Positions 22,480-33,615 of a stretch of DNA of 64,000 bases are shown piece by piece. The stretch's first letter is position 1. Every line of letters starts with the position of its first letter. The notes beneath the pieces are model-generated. The model was not told the origin of the DNA, did not search any database, and was given only the letters and a program-made list of their open reading frames with translations. The DNA is from Dipteronia dyeriana (taxonomy: Eukaryota > Streptophyta > Magnoliopsida > Sapindales > Sapindaceae): NCBI GenBank assembly GCA_032871835.1, contig CM065295.1, positions 87,165,819 to 87,229,818 on the forward strand, written 5' to 3'. Made by a program: the position numbers and the translations under genes.

Positions 22480-22930
22480 TGACATGTTTGATACACGGGA
22501 CATTACATGACAACATGTGACAGTTTGTTTTTATTCCATGTTTGACGTGTCCTTAGCATGGGACAATGTAGGACAAAAAACACAAAAAAAATGTCTCACC
22601 CAAAACCTTAAGACAACTTATCCTATGACATGGGATCATGTCAAAAAGACCAATTTACCTTTTAAATTTTTAAACAATTACAATCATGTTCAACATTATA
22701 TATATATATATAATAATAATATTTACTTGATATTATTATGTATTAATATATAATATTATAATATATGTTGTTATATATGTAAGAGGGTTGTTCCTGATCA
22801 TTTGAATCTCTTATTCCGTCATGCTCCAGCCATACCAAACTCGTACAGTTAACAGTTCTGTTCCAGACCTTCTAAACACAATATAGAATAACACATCATG
22901 TCATGTCCCGTCTTTGTGCCAAACATACCC
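22480..22930. mobile_element. MITE of the GACATGTTTGATAC / GGGTATGTTTGGCAC family
   Basis: The left end is TGACATGTTTGATACACGGG and the complement of the right end is GGGTATGTTTGGCACAAAGA, followed on both sides by gggaca(t)tgacatg phrases. Its right part resembles 47280-47434, so the family has at least two members here. The ends look PIF/Harbinger-like; no clear target duplication was found. Confidence 0.55.
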
Positions 22931-23206
22931 TTGAAGAACATTTCCCAGGAGTGGGATTCTACATGGAATAATATCACACTAGCTAAATTATTTGCCAAAC
23001 ATGAACCACCATTGAAATTTTCATATCTGGTTAAATTACAAACAAAATTCATAAGAATTATTTTCACAATTTCCTCCAAAGCACCTCTTTTAACCTTTTC
23101 ACTCTTTTAACTATTCATAAACAGGATATTCACGCGGCTCGAAAACAACAACACTTCAAGTGTACAAGGACAGAAAGACTAGGTCTTCATATGGAGTCAA
23201 TTGCCG

Positions 23207-23400
23207 TCTCTTAAGAGTAAAATGATTTTCCATGGGGGACTCATCTGAACTAAAAAAGAATCTGACCAGGACAGATTTAACTCAAACTGACAAACTAATA
23301 CAGAGATGCCGGCACGAGTCATCTATATATAGTTGCTTGAGCAACCATTGAAATAACAAAACATACAAGAACCTGACATTATTCTCCAGTGCCATCAAAT
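23207..23400 (+). promoter_or_regulatory. Proximal promoter and 5' UTR of subtilase 1
   Basis: A TATA box CTATATATAG lies at 23323-23332, 69-78 bp before the ATG, so the mRNA start is expected at about 23355-23360. The region just upstream of 23206 is shared with the end of copy A, but the TATA box is not. Confidence 0.6.
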
Positions 23401-25659
23401 ATGGCTCCGCTTCTTTACTTTTTTCCTATTCTTCTGTTCAATTTTCATTTTCAGATTGCTCATGGAACTGAACTTTCATACGTACCTCAAAGGAGCAGTT
23501 TACAAACTTACATTGTCCACGTAAAGCATCCACAAGGCAGAGTGTTGACCGAATCGGAAGATTTAGAAAGCTGGCACAAATCTTTTTTGCCATCTACTGT
23601 TGCAAGCTCAAACCTGCAGCAAGAAAGTATGGTTTATTCATACAAAAATGTGATCAATGGTTTTGCAGCAAAACTGACAGAGGAGGAAGTGCAAACGATG
23701 AAAACGATGAATGGGTTTGTTTCAGCACGTCCTGAAAGGAAACTACGTAAACAGACAACACGCACACCCCACTTCTTGGGACTGCATGCAGAATTGGGAT
23801 TTTGGAAACAATCAAATTTCGGCAAGGGAGTGATCATTGGAGTACTGGACGGCGGGATTTTGCCTAGCCATCCTTCATTCAGTGACGAAGGAATGCCGCC
23901 ACCTCCAGCTAAATGGAAAGGGCGATGCGAGTTTAACATTTCTGCCTGTAACAACAAACTGATTGGTGCAAGGTCCTTCAATATTGCAGGGAAGGGAAAG
24001 GGAGCTGAACCACCAAATGATGTTGATGGACATGGAACCCATGTAGCAAGCACTGCTGCTGGAGGATTTGTGCAGTATGCGGATGCACTAGGAAATGCCC
24101 CCGGCACAGCAGTTGGAATGGCTCCTTATGCTCACCTAGCAATTTACAAAGTATGCTTTGGAGGCAATGACGATTGTCCTGAAAGCGACTTACTTGCAGG
24201 GTTTGATGCTGCTGTTGAGGACGGTGTTGATGTGCTCTCAATCTCCATTGGTGAAGATTCAAGCACATTTTTTGAGGACAGTATTGCTGTAGGCTCATTT
24301 GCAGCGATTCAGAAGGGAATATTTGTAAGCTGTGCAGGAGGAAACTCTGGCCCTTACAACAGCACACTTTCAAATGAAGCCCCATGGATTCTCACAGTTG
24401 GAGCAAGCACCATAGATAGGAGAATTGCAGCCTCAGCAAAGCTTGGGAGTGGAGAAGAATTTGATGGTGAAACCGTTTTTCAGCCCAAGGACTTTCCCTC
24501 TACACTATTGCCACTTGTTTATGCTGGCATGAATGGTAAACCAGAGTCTGCTTTGTGTGGTAATGGATCCCTAAATGGTACAGATGTCAAAGGCAAGATA
24601 GTCTTGTGCGAACGAGGTGGGGGAATAGAAAGAATTCATAAAGGGGTTGAAGTAAAAAATGCTGGCGGTGCTGCCATGATTCTCATGAATGACGAACCTA
24701 ATGCCTTCACTACTTTAGCTGATTTACATGTTCTTCCTGCAACACATGTCAGCTTCGCTGCTGGACTAAAGATCAAATCCTACATAAATTCAACAGCAAC
24801 ACCAATCGCAACAATATTATTCAAAGGAACAGTTATAGGGACCCCTCAATCTCCCATGGTCGCTTCCTTCTCTTCAAGAGGTCCCAACGTAGCTAGCCCA
24901 GGCATTCTGAAACCAGATATTATCGGGCCTGGCACTAGCATTCTAGCTGCCTGGCCTTTCCCTATCGACGATAAAATAGATTCCAAGTCAACGTTCAACA
25001 TTATATCAGGCACATCCATGTCATGTCCTCACCTTAGTGGAATTGCAGCCTTGCTCAAAAGCGCTCATCCTACCTGGTCACCAGCTGCCATTAAATCTGC
25101 TATAATGACTACTGCTGATGTCCTAGACATTGAAGGTAAACCCATTGTTGATCAAGCGCTACAGCCTGCTGATGTCTTTGCCACTGGTGCCGGCCATGTT
25201 AATCCATCAAGGGCAAATGCCCCAGGATTAATCTATGATATCCAACCAGATGACTATATTCCTTATCTATGTGGTCTGGGTTACAAGGATGAGGAAGTTG
25301 GAATACTTGTGCATAGACCAGTCATGTGTTCAAAAATAATCAGCATACCTGAAGGCCAGCTGAACTACCCTTCATTTTCTGTCGCACTGGGACCATCTCA
25401 AACCTTCACAAGGACAGTGACAAATGAGGGTTGGGGAAATACATCTTATTATGCTATGGTTGTTGCACCGCAAGGTGTTGAAGTGTGTGTCAAACCAAGT
25501 AGACTTCACTTCTCAAATGTAAACCAGAAGGCTACATACTCAGTGACATTCAATCGTTCTGGGTCAGGTTACAAAATGGGAGAATTCGCTCAAGGGTATA
25601 TAAAATGGGTTTCTGCTATGTACACTGTAAGAAGTCCAATCTCTGTAAGGTTCGAGTGA
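23401..25659 (+). CDS. Subtilisin-like serine protease (plant SBT1 type), subtilase 1
   Basis: A single exon of 752 residues, a normal length. The ATG at 23401 opens a hydrophobic signal peptide (about 1-22), so the protein is secreted. It has an I9 propeptide ([12 protein letters not shown] to about residue 105) and an S8 catalytic domain with Asp150 in GVLDGGI, His211 in GHGTHVAS, oxyanion Asn319-4=315 in GGNSGP and Ser539 in [11 protein letters not shown] domain is inserted between Asn and Ser, and a fibronectin-III-like end follows. The motif after the catalytic Asp is D-G-G where nearly all family members have D-T-G or D-S-G; all four catalytic residues remain. Such enzymes process or degrade apoplastic proteins; the substrate is unknown. 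Confidence 0.92.
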   Translation: MAPLLYFFPILLFNFHFQIAHGTELSYVPQRSSLQTYIVHVKHPQGRVLTESEDLESWHKSFLPSTVASSNLQQESMVYSYKNVINGFAAKLTEEEVQTMKTMNGFVSARPERKLRKQTTRTPHFLGLHAELGFWKQSNFGKGVIIGVLDGGILPSHPSFSDEGMPPPPAKWKGRCEFNISACNNKLIGARSFNIAGKGKGAEPPNDVDGHGTHVASTAAGGFVQYADALGNAPGTAVGMAPYAHLAIYKVCFGGNDDCPESDLLAGFDAAVEDGVDVLSISIGEDSSTFFEDSIAVGSFAAIQKGIFVSCAGGNSGPYNSTLSNEAPWILTVGASTIDRRIAASAKLGSGEEFDGETVFQPKDFPSTLLPLVYAGMNGKPESALCGNGSLNGTDVKGKIVLCERGGGIERIHKGVEVKNAGGAAMILMNDEPNAFTTLADLHVLPATHVSFAAGLKIKSYINSTATPIATILFKGTVIGTPQSPMVASFSSRGPNVASPGILKPDIIGPGTSILAAWPFPIDDKIDSKSTFNIISGTSMSCPHLSGIAALLKSAHPTWSPAAIKSAIMTTADVLDIEGKPIVDQALQPADVFATGAGHVNPSRANAPGLIYDIQPDDYIPYLCGLGYKDEEVGILVHRPVMCSKIISIPEGQLNYPSFSVALGPSQTFTRTVTNEGWGNTSYYAMVVAPQGVEVCVKPSRLHFSNVNQKATYSVTFNRSGSGYKMGEFAQGYIKWVSAMYTVRSPISVRFE

Positions 25660-27715
25660 GAAACAAATGTAGGGAATCATAATAGGCAAGCAAAGAATCA
25701 TTGACTTGCATTGGTTTGGAACCAGAAAAACCCAATACTGATCATGATAGTATCAGGTATCTATGCCATTTAATTTCTTATATGTTTTTCAATGTAATAT
25801 TGTTTGAACTTGGTGATTTAAACAATATACTTTTTTTAAAAAAAAACAGCAGCATACAGAGAATTTTTCATTCCACTGAGCACAGAGTTGGTTTTGGTCA
25901 GTGGAGGGAAAATATACACAGTGGAATGGACTACTAGATCAAACAGAAAATTAACTTCCAACGATATTGCCAAGCTTCATAAAGAAGAAATGACAACAGG
26001 AACATAAAGGGAAAAGTAGCTAATCTTTAATGTATGAATTATTAATACATGTGAAACTTGAAGAACATACTTAAATAACAGTGGTCACAAAATCCAGGCG
26101 TAGTTTGTGTACTAAAAGCAAAAGTAGAATATGTGTGCAATATTGTCTAAACTCAGGGCATGTTAGTGAAATTTGCCATAGATATAATATAATGCCTCTT
26201 TATACAGTGGCAAAGGGCAATGGCCCATGGCCCCTTTCCCTCAAATTTTTTTTTTTATTTCTTTTAAAAATTACATATTTACCCTTGAAATTGTAATTGT
26301 TTCACTTTGACCCCTCTAAAATATTATGTTTTAGTCTAACTCCTCCAAACAAAAAGTTTTGGCTCTGCCCCTATAAGATAATGAATATAAACTCCCTAGA
26401 GTTAGAAATTTCTTCCTTCACCCTATTGTGAAGCATTATGTACACACACAAACTAACTAAATCATTTAACCACACCAAATTGGCTTTTTAGTTTATCCAG
26501 ATGATTTTATGGTCACTGATTCACTTGTATTTGCAGGAGAAAAGAAAAAAAAAAAGGTAAATAAAACTTATTTTTAATTTTAGTTTATTATTTTTAACTC
26601 CGTACCAAACTGACAAAACTATAAGACTATAACTATGTTAGCAAATAATTATTATGTTTGATAATTATGTTCCAATTTCAATGATGGCATACCAAGTTGT
26701 CAGAGTACCTTTTTGAGGTTCATGGTTGGGGTTTCGTTAAATCCTGAAACATAGATTCTCTCAGCTTAAGAACCCAATTCAAACCGAATCAAGAATCTTT
26801 ATTATGGTTTCAGCTACTTTCAAAAACAAATTAAACTATGAATACCAATAGGTGTCATTATAGCATGAGACTACATGGTATGGTCCATATATAACGGCAT
26901 AGCTAATCAAAAAATGAATTTTAAGTGGATGGCTGGCAAGTTCCCTCCTATCTAGATGTTGCATACTGTCAATAAAAAAAATAATAATAAAGGCAAAGGC
27001 CATGGATCTCACCTCAAAGAGGAAATGTGCAGAACATCTGTCTGGCCTGGTGCTATACCCACATCTGACCATCAGGTCTTCAGAAGCATAAAAGAATATA
27101 ATTTGCATGAAAATGATTACAATAAAAGTTAGGTTTATCTCAAGTTTTAAGTAGGAAATCCCTTAACCAGAATAATGAGACTGGAAATTCACAAAACAAC
27201 ATTTACTCATACAAGTAATATTATAGGCAATTATAGAAATCATAATTGACCCAATTTTAACTCATTGTCATTGATATCTCGTTAACTGCAACATCAGCAT
27301 ATACTTTGAGCATAAAAGAAAATATGACTAGCCATTAGTGATTAATGAAAGTGGGAGAAAGAAAGGCATCCAGACTTGATAAACTCCTCTTACGCATTTT
27401 ATTAATAACATGAAATGTCCAGCCAGTCGTACAGCGACTCTCATAAACACATTCTTGCGGAAGCTCTTATAAGTAATTCCATGTAAAAAATTAGGTCGAC
27501 AATTACTAAATATCTCATAAAATAAAATAGCAGCACTATCTGAAATATCTGACCTATTCCGATGAAGACAAAAACCCTTCTACCTGATTGCCAGACAAAG
27601 AGCAGCCTCCTAGGATGGAAAAAGTAATTCGGTAAAGCCAAATCATTCGTTATATGGTCCCCAAAATATGATGGTTGCATATAAGCAACGGCTAGCTGAA
27701 TTTCACATTGACTCA
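25660..27715. other. Intergenic between subtilase 1 and the SHG1-type gene
   Basis: No gene is recognised. At about 26205-26385 there is a MITE/hAT-like stretch with ggcaaagggcaatggcccatgg on one side and, on the other strand, ATAGGGGCAGAGCCAAAACTTT, a common plant transposon ending. 27400-27715 is probably 3' UTR of the minus-strand gene that ends at 27716. Confidence 0.45.
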
Positions 27716-29049
27716 TCAACCAAAGCCAGGAGGCACATCAGGGTCCTCATCATTATCACCACCTGGCTGCTGGTGCTGCAAATCAGTAGATAAGCCAGGT
27801 GTCTCCAGCATAACCTGTGAGCGCTGTGGCTCTTCCTTCTGTTCTTCTGAAGGTTCTTTAACATAAGGTATAGGTTGCATCCCCTCTTGCTGTTGACTTG
27901 GATGACTGTTGTTATTGTGATTATGGGACAAATAAAAACCTGGTGGTTCTGTTGGCTCGTTATCAGATACTATATCATCAACTTCACCAACTGAGGCTTT
28001 CATGGAACCATTCTTATCAGCTTCCTTATTAACCATTATCCCTCCAGGATTCACTAATTTATTGTACACCGAGTCTACTGTTTCCGCAATTTCACTTTTC
28101 ATGCCATCCTCTGATTTGATTATTGCCCACAGACCTTCAGAAATCTGGCTCTGTACTTTGTCCCTAATAATTATAATCAAAATACAATTAGCACTGTTGA
28201 ACTTCAAATCAAAATCATCAAAAATTGCAAAGAAACTAAGGAAAAAAAAAAAAAAAACTTACCCAACCTCTTCATATATAGCATCAGAAAGTTGTCTAGG
28301 TTTCATATTTTCAGCACCAGCACGATTAATCGCTGTTGACTGCTTCACAACCGAAATGATGCTGTTACGCAATTCTTCCTGCAGTAATTGTCTTCTTCAG
28401 CATTGTCCAAGCATTATTTAGATTAAAAACACTTGTAAACTCACTAACAACACATCCCCACAAAGAATATCAACTAGAACTATTTCCTTTGTAAAATTCT
28501 GCCATATGCTTGAAGAAAAAAAAAAAAGCAACAAAAATAGGAAGTTCGTGTTCAAAATGTTCTCCGGTTAGGGAAGTAATAATGCAAAATTTTGAGACGA
28601 AAAAATGCATCTTTCCGTTGTAATGGAGTTGTAGCAATGGCAAGCATTAAAGAGAAGAAACCCAGAACTCACAAGTAATTAATTGGTTCAGGTAATAGCA
28701 AGTAAGAACGCAATCATCACGTGAGTCTTTATGTTTTAATTAATTCCTCAATTTTTTTTTTCTAATCTTCCCTAAAATGAAATGGTTTTCCAAATCGATA
28801 TCAGCTTTTAGTAGGTATAATCAATCTCAAAATATAACTAAAATGATAGTTCTATCTATGAGATACGAAACATCCAATGATTAAATATATATATATATAT
28901 ATAAAAACCCTAAGAGAGAAAAGAGGAGACATTACGTTGTCTTTGATCTTGCGAATAATCTTAAGACGGAGTCTGTCGAAGTCGCCATCGTCTTTGAGCT
29001 TTGAAATGACTTCATCTTTGCTCACTCTTTTGATTTCGTTTTCTGTCAT
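27716..29049 (-). CDS. SHG1/BOD1-domain protein (COMPASS component-like)
   Basis: Three exons on the minus strand, 29049-28936, 28378-28263 and 28163-27716, joined by GT-AG introns in phases 0 and 2, give 225 residues. The N-terminal half (about 14-105) holds the SHG1-type helical domain: SKLKDDGDFDRLRLKIIRKI, then ELRNSIISVVKQS and ENMKPRQLSDAIYEEVG. The C-terminal half is a low-complexity Gln/Pro/Glu tail ending DEDPDVPPGFG, with a PTEPPGF phrase earlier. Yeast Shg1 is a subunit of the COMPASS H3K4 methyltransferase and BOD1 is its animal relative; a nuclear chromatin role in plants is an inference from the family. It lies head to head with the alpha/beta hydrolase gene. Confidence 0.82.
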
Positions 29050-29446
29050 TTATTCAATTCATACAAACTCAAACTCACCATTCACACTTTTTCCTTTCAA
29101 ATTTGGCTGCTGGGAAGAGTGTATAGCTCAACTCAGACTAGTTTTTTTACTTTTAACAAGCTATCAAAATAATATTATAAATATTTCGAAAATTCTAATA
29201 TGCTATGCAATTATGCATTTATTCATCGTTTCATATTATATTTATTTTTTAAGGGCAGTACTTCTAGACGTTGAAATGAAATGCAAGGGTAAAATTGTTA
29301 TTCTTCCTTTTTATTAGCAAATTGATGTATTTACCGAAAACAATTGATATTTGAGCAAAAGTTAGGGAGTGAAATAGATAATGAGCGTTTTATCAGTGTG
29401 GTAACAGACGAAGAGGTGTAAGGTGTGTGGAATTGAGAAAAGAAGA
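29050..29446. promoter_or_regulatory. Divergent promoter, SHG1-type gene and alpha/beta hydrolase
   Basis: Only 397 bp separate two start codons that point away from each other. No strong TATA box is close to either start, and the region is AT-rich. It must hold both 5' UTRs and the core promoters unless an unseen 5' exon exists. Confidence 0.6.
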
Positions 29447-30861
29447 ATGAGTGTGTGGACAGTAAGAGCTTCACCTCCGGTTGGAAATGGAATAGGTCTG
29501 GTGAGCAATCAGAATTTGCAGCAGAGAAACAGATCACTGAAACTTGTTCCTTGCTGTACTACCAGTACCGGTACTGGTGGAGACGTATTGGATGTTGAAG
29601 AGATAAGGGAGAGATCCAAAAAGTGGCAATGGAAGGGCCGTTATTCCATTAATTACTTGCTTTCTTCTTCTGTTTCTCCATCTAATTCTCCCCACCTTCT
29701 TCTCGTTCATGGCTTCGGCGCCTCCATTCCTCACTGGCGCAGGTTCAACCCCTCGTTTTTACTCTGATTTTTTCTTATTTACCATATATATATATATATT
29801 GAAAAGCGTACCTTTGATTGATTTCAGGAATATTAGCACACTATCAAAATACTACACGGTTTACGCCATTGACCTTATCGGATTTGGTGCCTCAGATAAG
29901 CCTGCAGGTTTTTCATATACTATGGAGGCATGGGCTGAGGTATGTTGAAGCATGTCTCTTCATAATTCATGTACATTATACATTATACATAACAACTCAC
30001 CCCTGCCCACACGTACAGTTAATATTAGACTTCTTGGATGAAGTTGTTGGGAAGCCAACTGTGCTTATAGGCAACTCTGTTGGCAGTCTTGCTTGTGTCA
30101 TTGCTGCCTCAGGTATAAATTAAATATTACTTGCAAGTTGCACCACCTATTCCATCTGTTGATTTCATTCTACTCTATTCTTTCCAAGAAGAATCCAGTA
30201 AAACACTTGTCCAAGGCCTCGTGCTCTTGAATTGCTCTGGTGGCATGAATAACAAGGCAATTGTTGATGATTGGAGAATTAAGTTGTTGCTACCTCTGCT
30301 CTTCTTCATCGACTTTCTCTTGAAGCAAAGGGTAATTGCGTCTGCCATTTTTGACCGTGTAAAACAAAGAGATACATTGAAGAACATTCTACTGTCTGTC
30401 TATGGAAATAAGGAATCCGTGGATGAAGTACTAGTACAGGTACTATTCTCAGATCGATCTCTTGCATGTTATATATACATATATTCAGAATTGATCAGGA
30501 CTCCCTGGCTGGTGGGTATGTGCAGATCATTAGTGAGCCGGCAAATGATGAAGGAGCGCTTGATGCATTTGTTTCGATCATAACAGGCCCTCCAGGGCCG
30601 AACCCAGTGCAGTTGATGCCGAGAATCTCCTTACCGGTTCTAGTTTTATGGGGTGATCAGGACACATTCACTCCACTTGATGGACCTGTTGGTAAATACT
30701 TCTCATCTCTACCTGCTCAAAATTCGAATGTAAAGCTATTTGTATTGGAAGGAGTTGGACATTGTCCCCATGACGACAGACCTGACTTGGTTCATCAAAA
30801 TCTGCTTCCTTGGTTGGCTCATCTTCCTGCTATTGCTGCACCACACACACAACTTAATTAG
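29447..30861 (+). CDS. Plastid-type alpha/beta hydrolase, pheophytinase-like clade
   Basis: Five exons, 29447-29742, 29828-29939, 30019-30112, 30189-30439 and 30526-30861, all with GT-AG borders and consistent phases, give 362 residues. The first 40 or so residues are rich in Ser, Arg and Asn with few acids, like a plastid transit peptide. The fold shows the oxyanion motif HGFG (88-91), the nucleophile elbow GNSVGS with Ser156, the acid in WGDQD (Asp295 or Asp297) and His330 in GVGHCPHDD. The overall pattern (AIDLIGFGASDKP, LNCSGGMNN) is that of the chloroplast hydrolases around pheophytinase and chlorophyll dephytylase; the exact substrate cannot be told. Confidence 0.88.
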
Positions 30862-31007
30862 TTATACAATTTTTTTAAAACCTCTCTCTTGTATTATTAA
30901 CTTTTTTAATATATATATATTTATATGAACTAATTACAAGTAAATTTCGATGGTTTCAAAACTAATTATTAACCGTTGGTGTTTGGATTGTAATTACTAA
31001 CCTAATA

Positions 31008-31621
31008 TGTTAGAACAATTCTAGTGTTTTCCTTTGAACCATTTTAATGTGTTTACTTGTGGTGGTGTTAATATGTGGTTATTGATGTCAAGTTGATCTA
31101 AGATGTAGATCAAGCTTTGCTAGGTGTGAAATCAACGACACCCAGCAAGTGAAAGCTAGCTCAAAGAGAAGCTACAAATTCTTAACAATGGCTTATATAT
31201 GTAGATCAAGCTTTTTCATTGATTGATCTACAATTCACAGCTGTACCTTTATATGCAAGAGCTCTTCTTTATTTGTAATCCTAACAGCTTAATTAGGAGT
31301 TGTTTTACACTGCTTTTGGCTAACTTAATTATAAGCTGAAATCAGCTGCTTTCAATAATAACCATCTGATATCTCTAAACCTTCACACAATGGCCACTAG
31401 ATCTTGTTGGTGCTATACTGTTGGTTAGCTGAACCAAGCTGCACTGGATCATTTTACCAGAATTCTGGTTTTCTAACTAACTCTGCCTCTTTAATAGCTT
31501 GACTGTTGGATTGCATATTACAAGCTGACTGACGTGTAATACCAACTTGATTGATATCATTGATTATGCTGTAAACTATATGACTGTCTTGTTTTGCTTG
31601 CTAAATCGTCTAAGTCCAACA
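31008..31621. repeat. Probable solo LTR, 614 bp
   Basis: The segment begins TGTTAGA and ends TCCAACA, typical inverted LTR ends, and has a TATA-like cttatatatg at 31191 and poly(A)-like signals. No gag or pol is beside it. The 5-bp flanks (taata and attat) do not match, so the borders or its status need care. The phrase GTAGATCAAGCTTT occurs twice, at about 31106 and 31201. Confidence 0.5.
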
Positions 31622-33615
31622 ATTATGTTGACAACAAAAAAGTTTCACTAACCTACTAGGGCGTGTTTGGCATCCCGCATTACATTAGATAAGAGGCTGG
31701 TATGTATTAAGGTAATGCAATGACAAGTGTTTGGCAGCTACCATGTATAATACATTGTGAGTAATTGTTCTAATACATTGCGAGGAATGGTGGTATTAGC
31801 TTGTATTAGGTGTTGCTTCACTTTTGGATGCCAACTTTTACTTATTACGATGAAATTTTTGTCACAGTAAAATAAGATAAATTAATTTAACGTACGGATA
31901 TTGACACCTATAAATATAAACACACATATTTATAGGTACACTCATATCTAAAATTTAGAATTAAAACATTATCATAAACATCCATTTTAATACTAATAGT
32001 ATCCTTATTTAAATGAATATTTTCATTTTAATATAATTTATTTATAAACCCTCTTAAGTTATTAACCCACTCAATTTCATAAATGATAAATTCTTAAGTT
32101 CTCCGGACTCAAAGAAAATGGAGAGAACTCAACTCTATCAAGTTGTTGATGTTGACTGTGATTTTTGGGACTACGTAAACTCAATCACACTTCTAACAAG
32201 TTATCACGAACTATAAACGATATTATGGAGAAACTAATAATAAAACAAAAAACAAAACATCAAACACAAGTTTTACATAATAAAACCCTAAATCGAGAAA
32301 AAATCCACGGTTACCAGTGACAGTGAGAAAAGAAATTCACTACGATAAAATTGTTACACACTTTGATTCTCTCTTTAACGTATGGTTGTATTTTAACCCT
32401 TACAATAGTGTTTTTAAGGTCTATTTATACATGGCGTTTTTTATGTGGCATTCTGGAGGAAAAAATATATACTACAATAGACATACTTGATTTGGAAAAA
32501 AAAAAGCAAGGTCTAAAAAATTCCTGTCCAAAACATCTAGATTGTGCAAATTATGACCCAAACAAATCGGGTCAAAATATTCTAAATAAAACGTCAGATC
32601 AAAATAAACATAAAACGAGTCATGGACAGGTCGATTAAAACCTGAAAAATAGTCGGGTCGGATCCAGATCCGAACCAGTCTAGACCCATTAATTTTTTAT
32701 TGATATTTTATGGATCTAGATCCATTTTTGCCATCCCTAGTCAAATTCTAATATAAGAAATTACCTTTTTAAGAAGAAAAAATGCCATAGGAACTCTCAA
32801 GATATAGAAGGACATTTGTTAAATAGTGAATACATTAATAAAACGCAATAAGCATCCTCCTTTACTTCAAACAATTACACATTATTGTCGATTTCAGCTA
32901 AATACCATTATACCACAAAATAATCCTCAAGTACTTGTGACAATGCCAAATGTAACCTGAAAAGCATTATATTTGTTCACAATTTGTATTCACTACAAAT
33001 ACAGTGCAGACACACCACCATCCAATGTGGCTTAGGTAACAAAGTGCCGGACAATATCTGAAGTTCAAGTCGTTATACCCCTGACACCGCTGGTGGTATA
33101 TCAAAAATATATATAAAAAAATATATACAGTACATTCTATCCAGACCAATCATCTCCAATATAACACATCAACTCACTTTCAAAATACAAGTTAACAAAT
33201 TTACTTGATCATTATTTCTACCAAATTTAATCAGATTATTCAGAAACATATTCAAGGCATCAATTATCCAAATCTAGCTTAGTACTACTAAGGTACTACC
33301 TAAGCTTAAGCAGCCTTTTCCTATCCTTTATTACAAAGGAAAAGGAAATAAAATGAAAAAGAAAACAGTTTGGGGGAGCGGGGCAATGTTGCCCAATTTG
33401 ATAATCTATATACAAGTTGATAACCACCCTTCTTGTGAGTTGTGAACTGTAAATAAGGTACATACTGTTTACAACATGACAACACAATCATCCCCGGTTC
33501 TGGCACTGGGGATTAATACAGAGCCACTTCATTGAGTGCTCACCTTGCAGGTAACTGATAATGTTCACCATAGAACAGCATTAACATCCTGAAATGCACA
33601 ATTATAGGTATGTTT
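31622..33615. other. Intergenic, MITE end and LTR-like debris
   Basis: 31659-31830 begins GGGCGTGTTTGGCATCCCGC, a transposon-like terminus followed by repeated attacattaga-type phrases; the matching right end was not found. 32100-32420 has the look of a decayed LTR (accctaaatcgagaaaaaatccacgg, then agaaattcactacg). 33100-33615 is likely 3' UTR of the minus-strand YTH gene. No coding sequence is seen. Confidence 0.4.

Larger units (their letters stand above)
19416..23206 (+). repeat. Duplicated block, copy B (HPR3-like pseudogene with MITEs)
   Basis: Direct repeat of 7258-9662, enlarged to 3.8 kb by at least four insertions (20163-20607, 21848-22179, about 22286-22468, about 22480-22930) that copy A lacks. 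It also carries a 22-bp micro-duplication of caaaaagataagctaaaaca near 21777-21822. It ends in the distal promoter of subtilase 1 about 195 bp before that gene's ATG. Confidence 0.9.

Noticed and set aside
23634..24385. Long minus-strand frames opposite subtilase 1
   Set aside because: Antisense shadows of a conserved coding exon.
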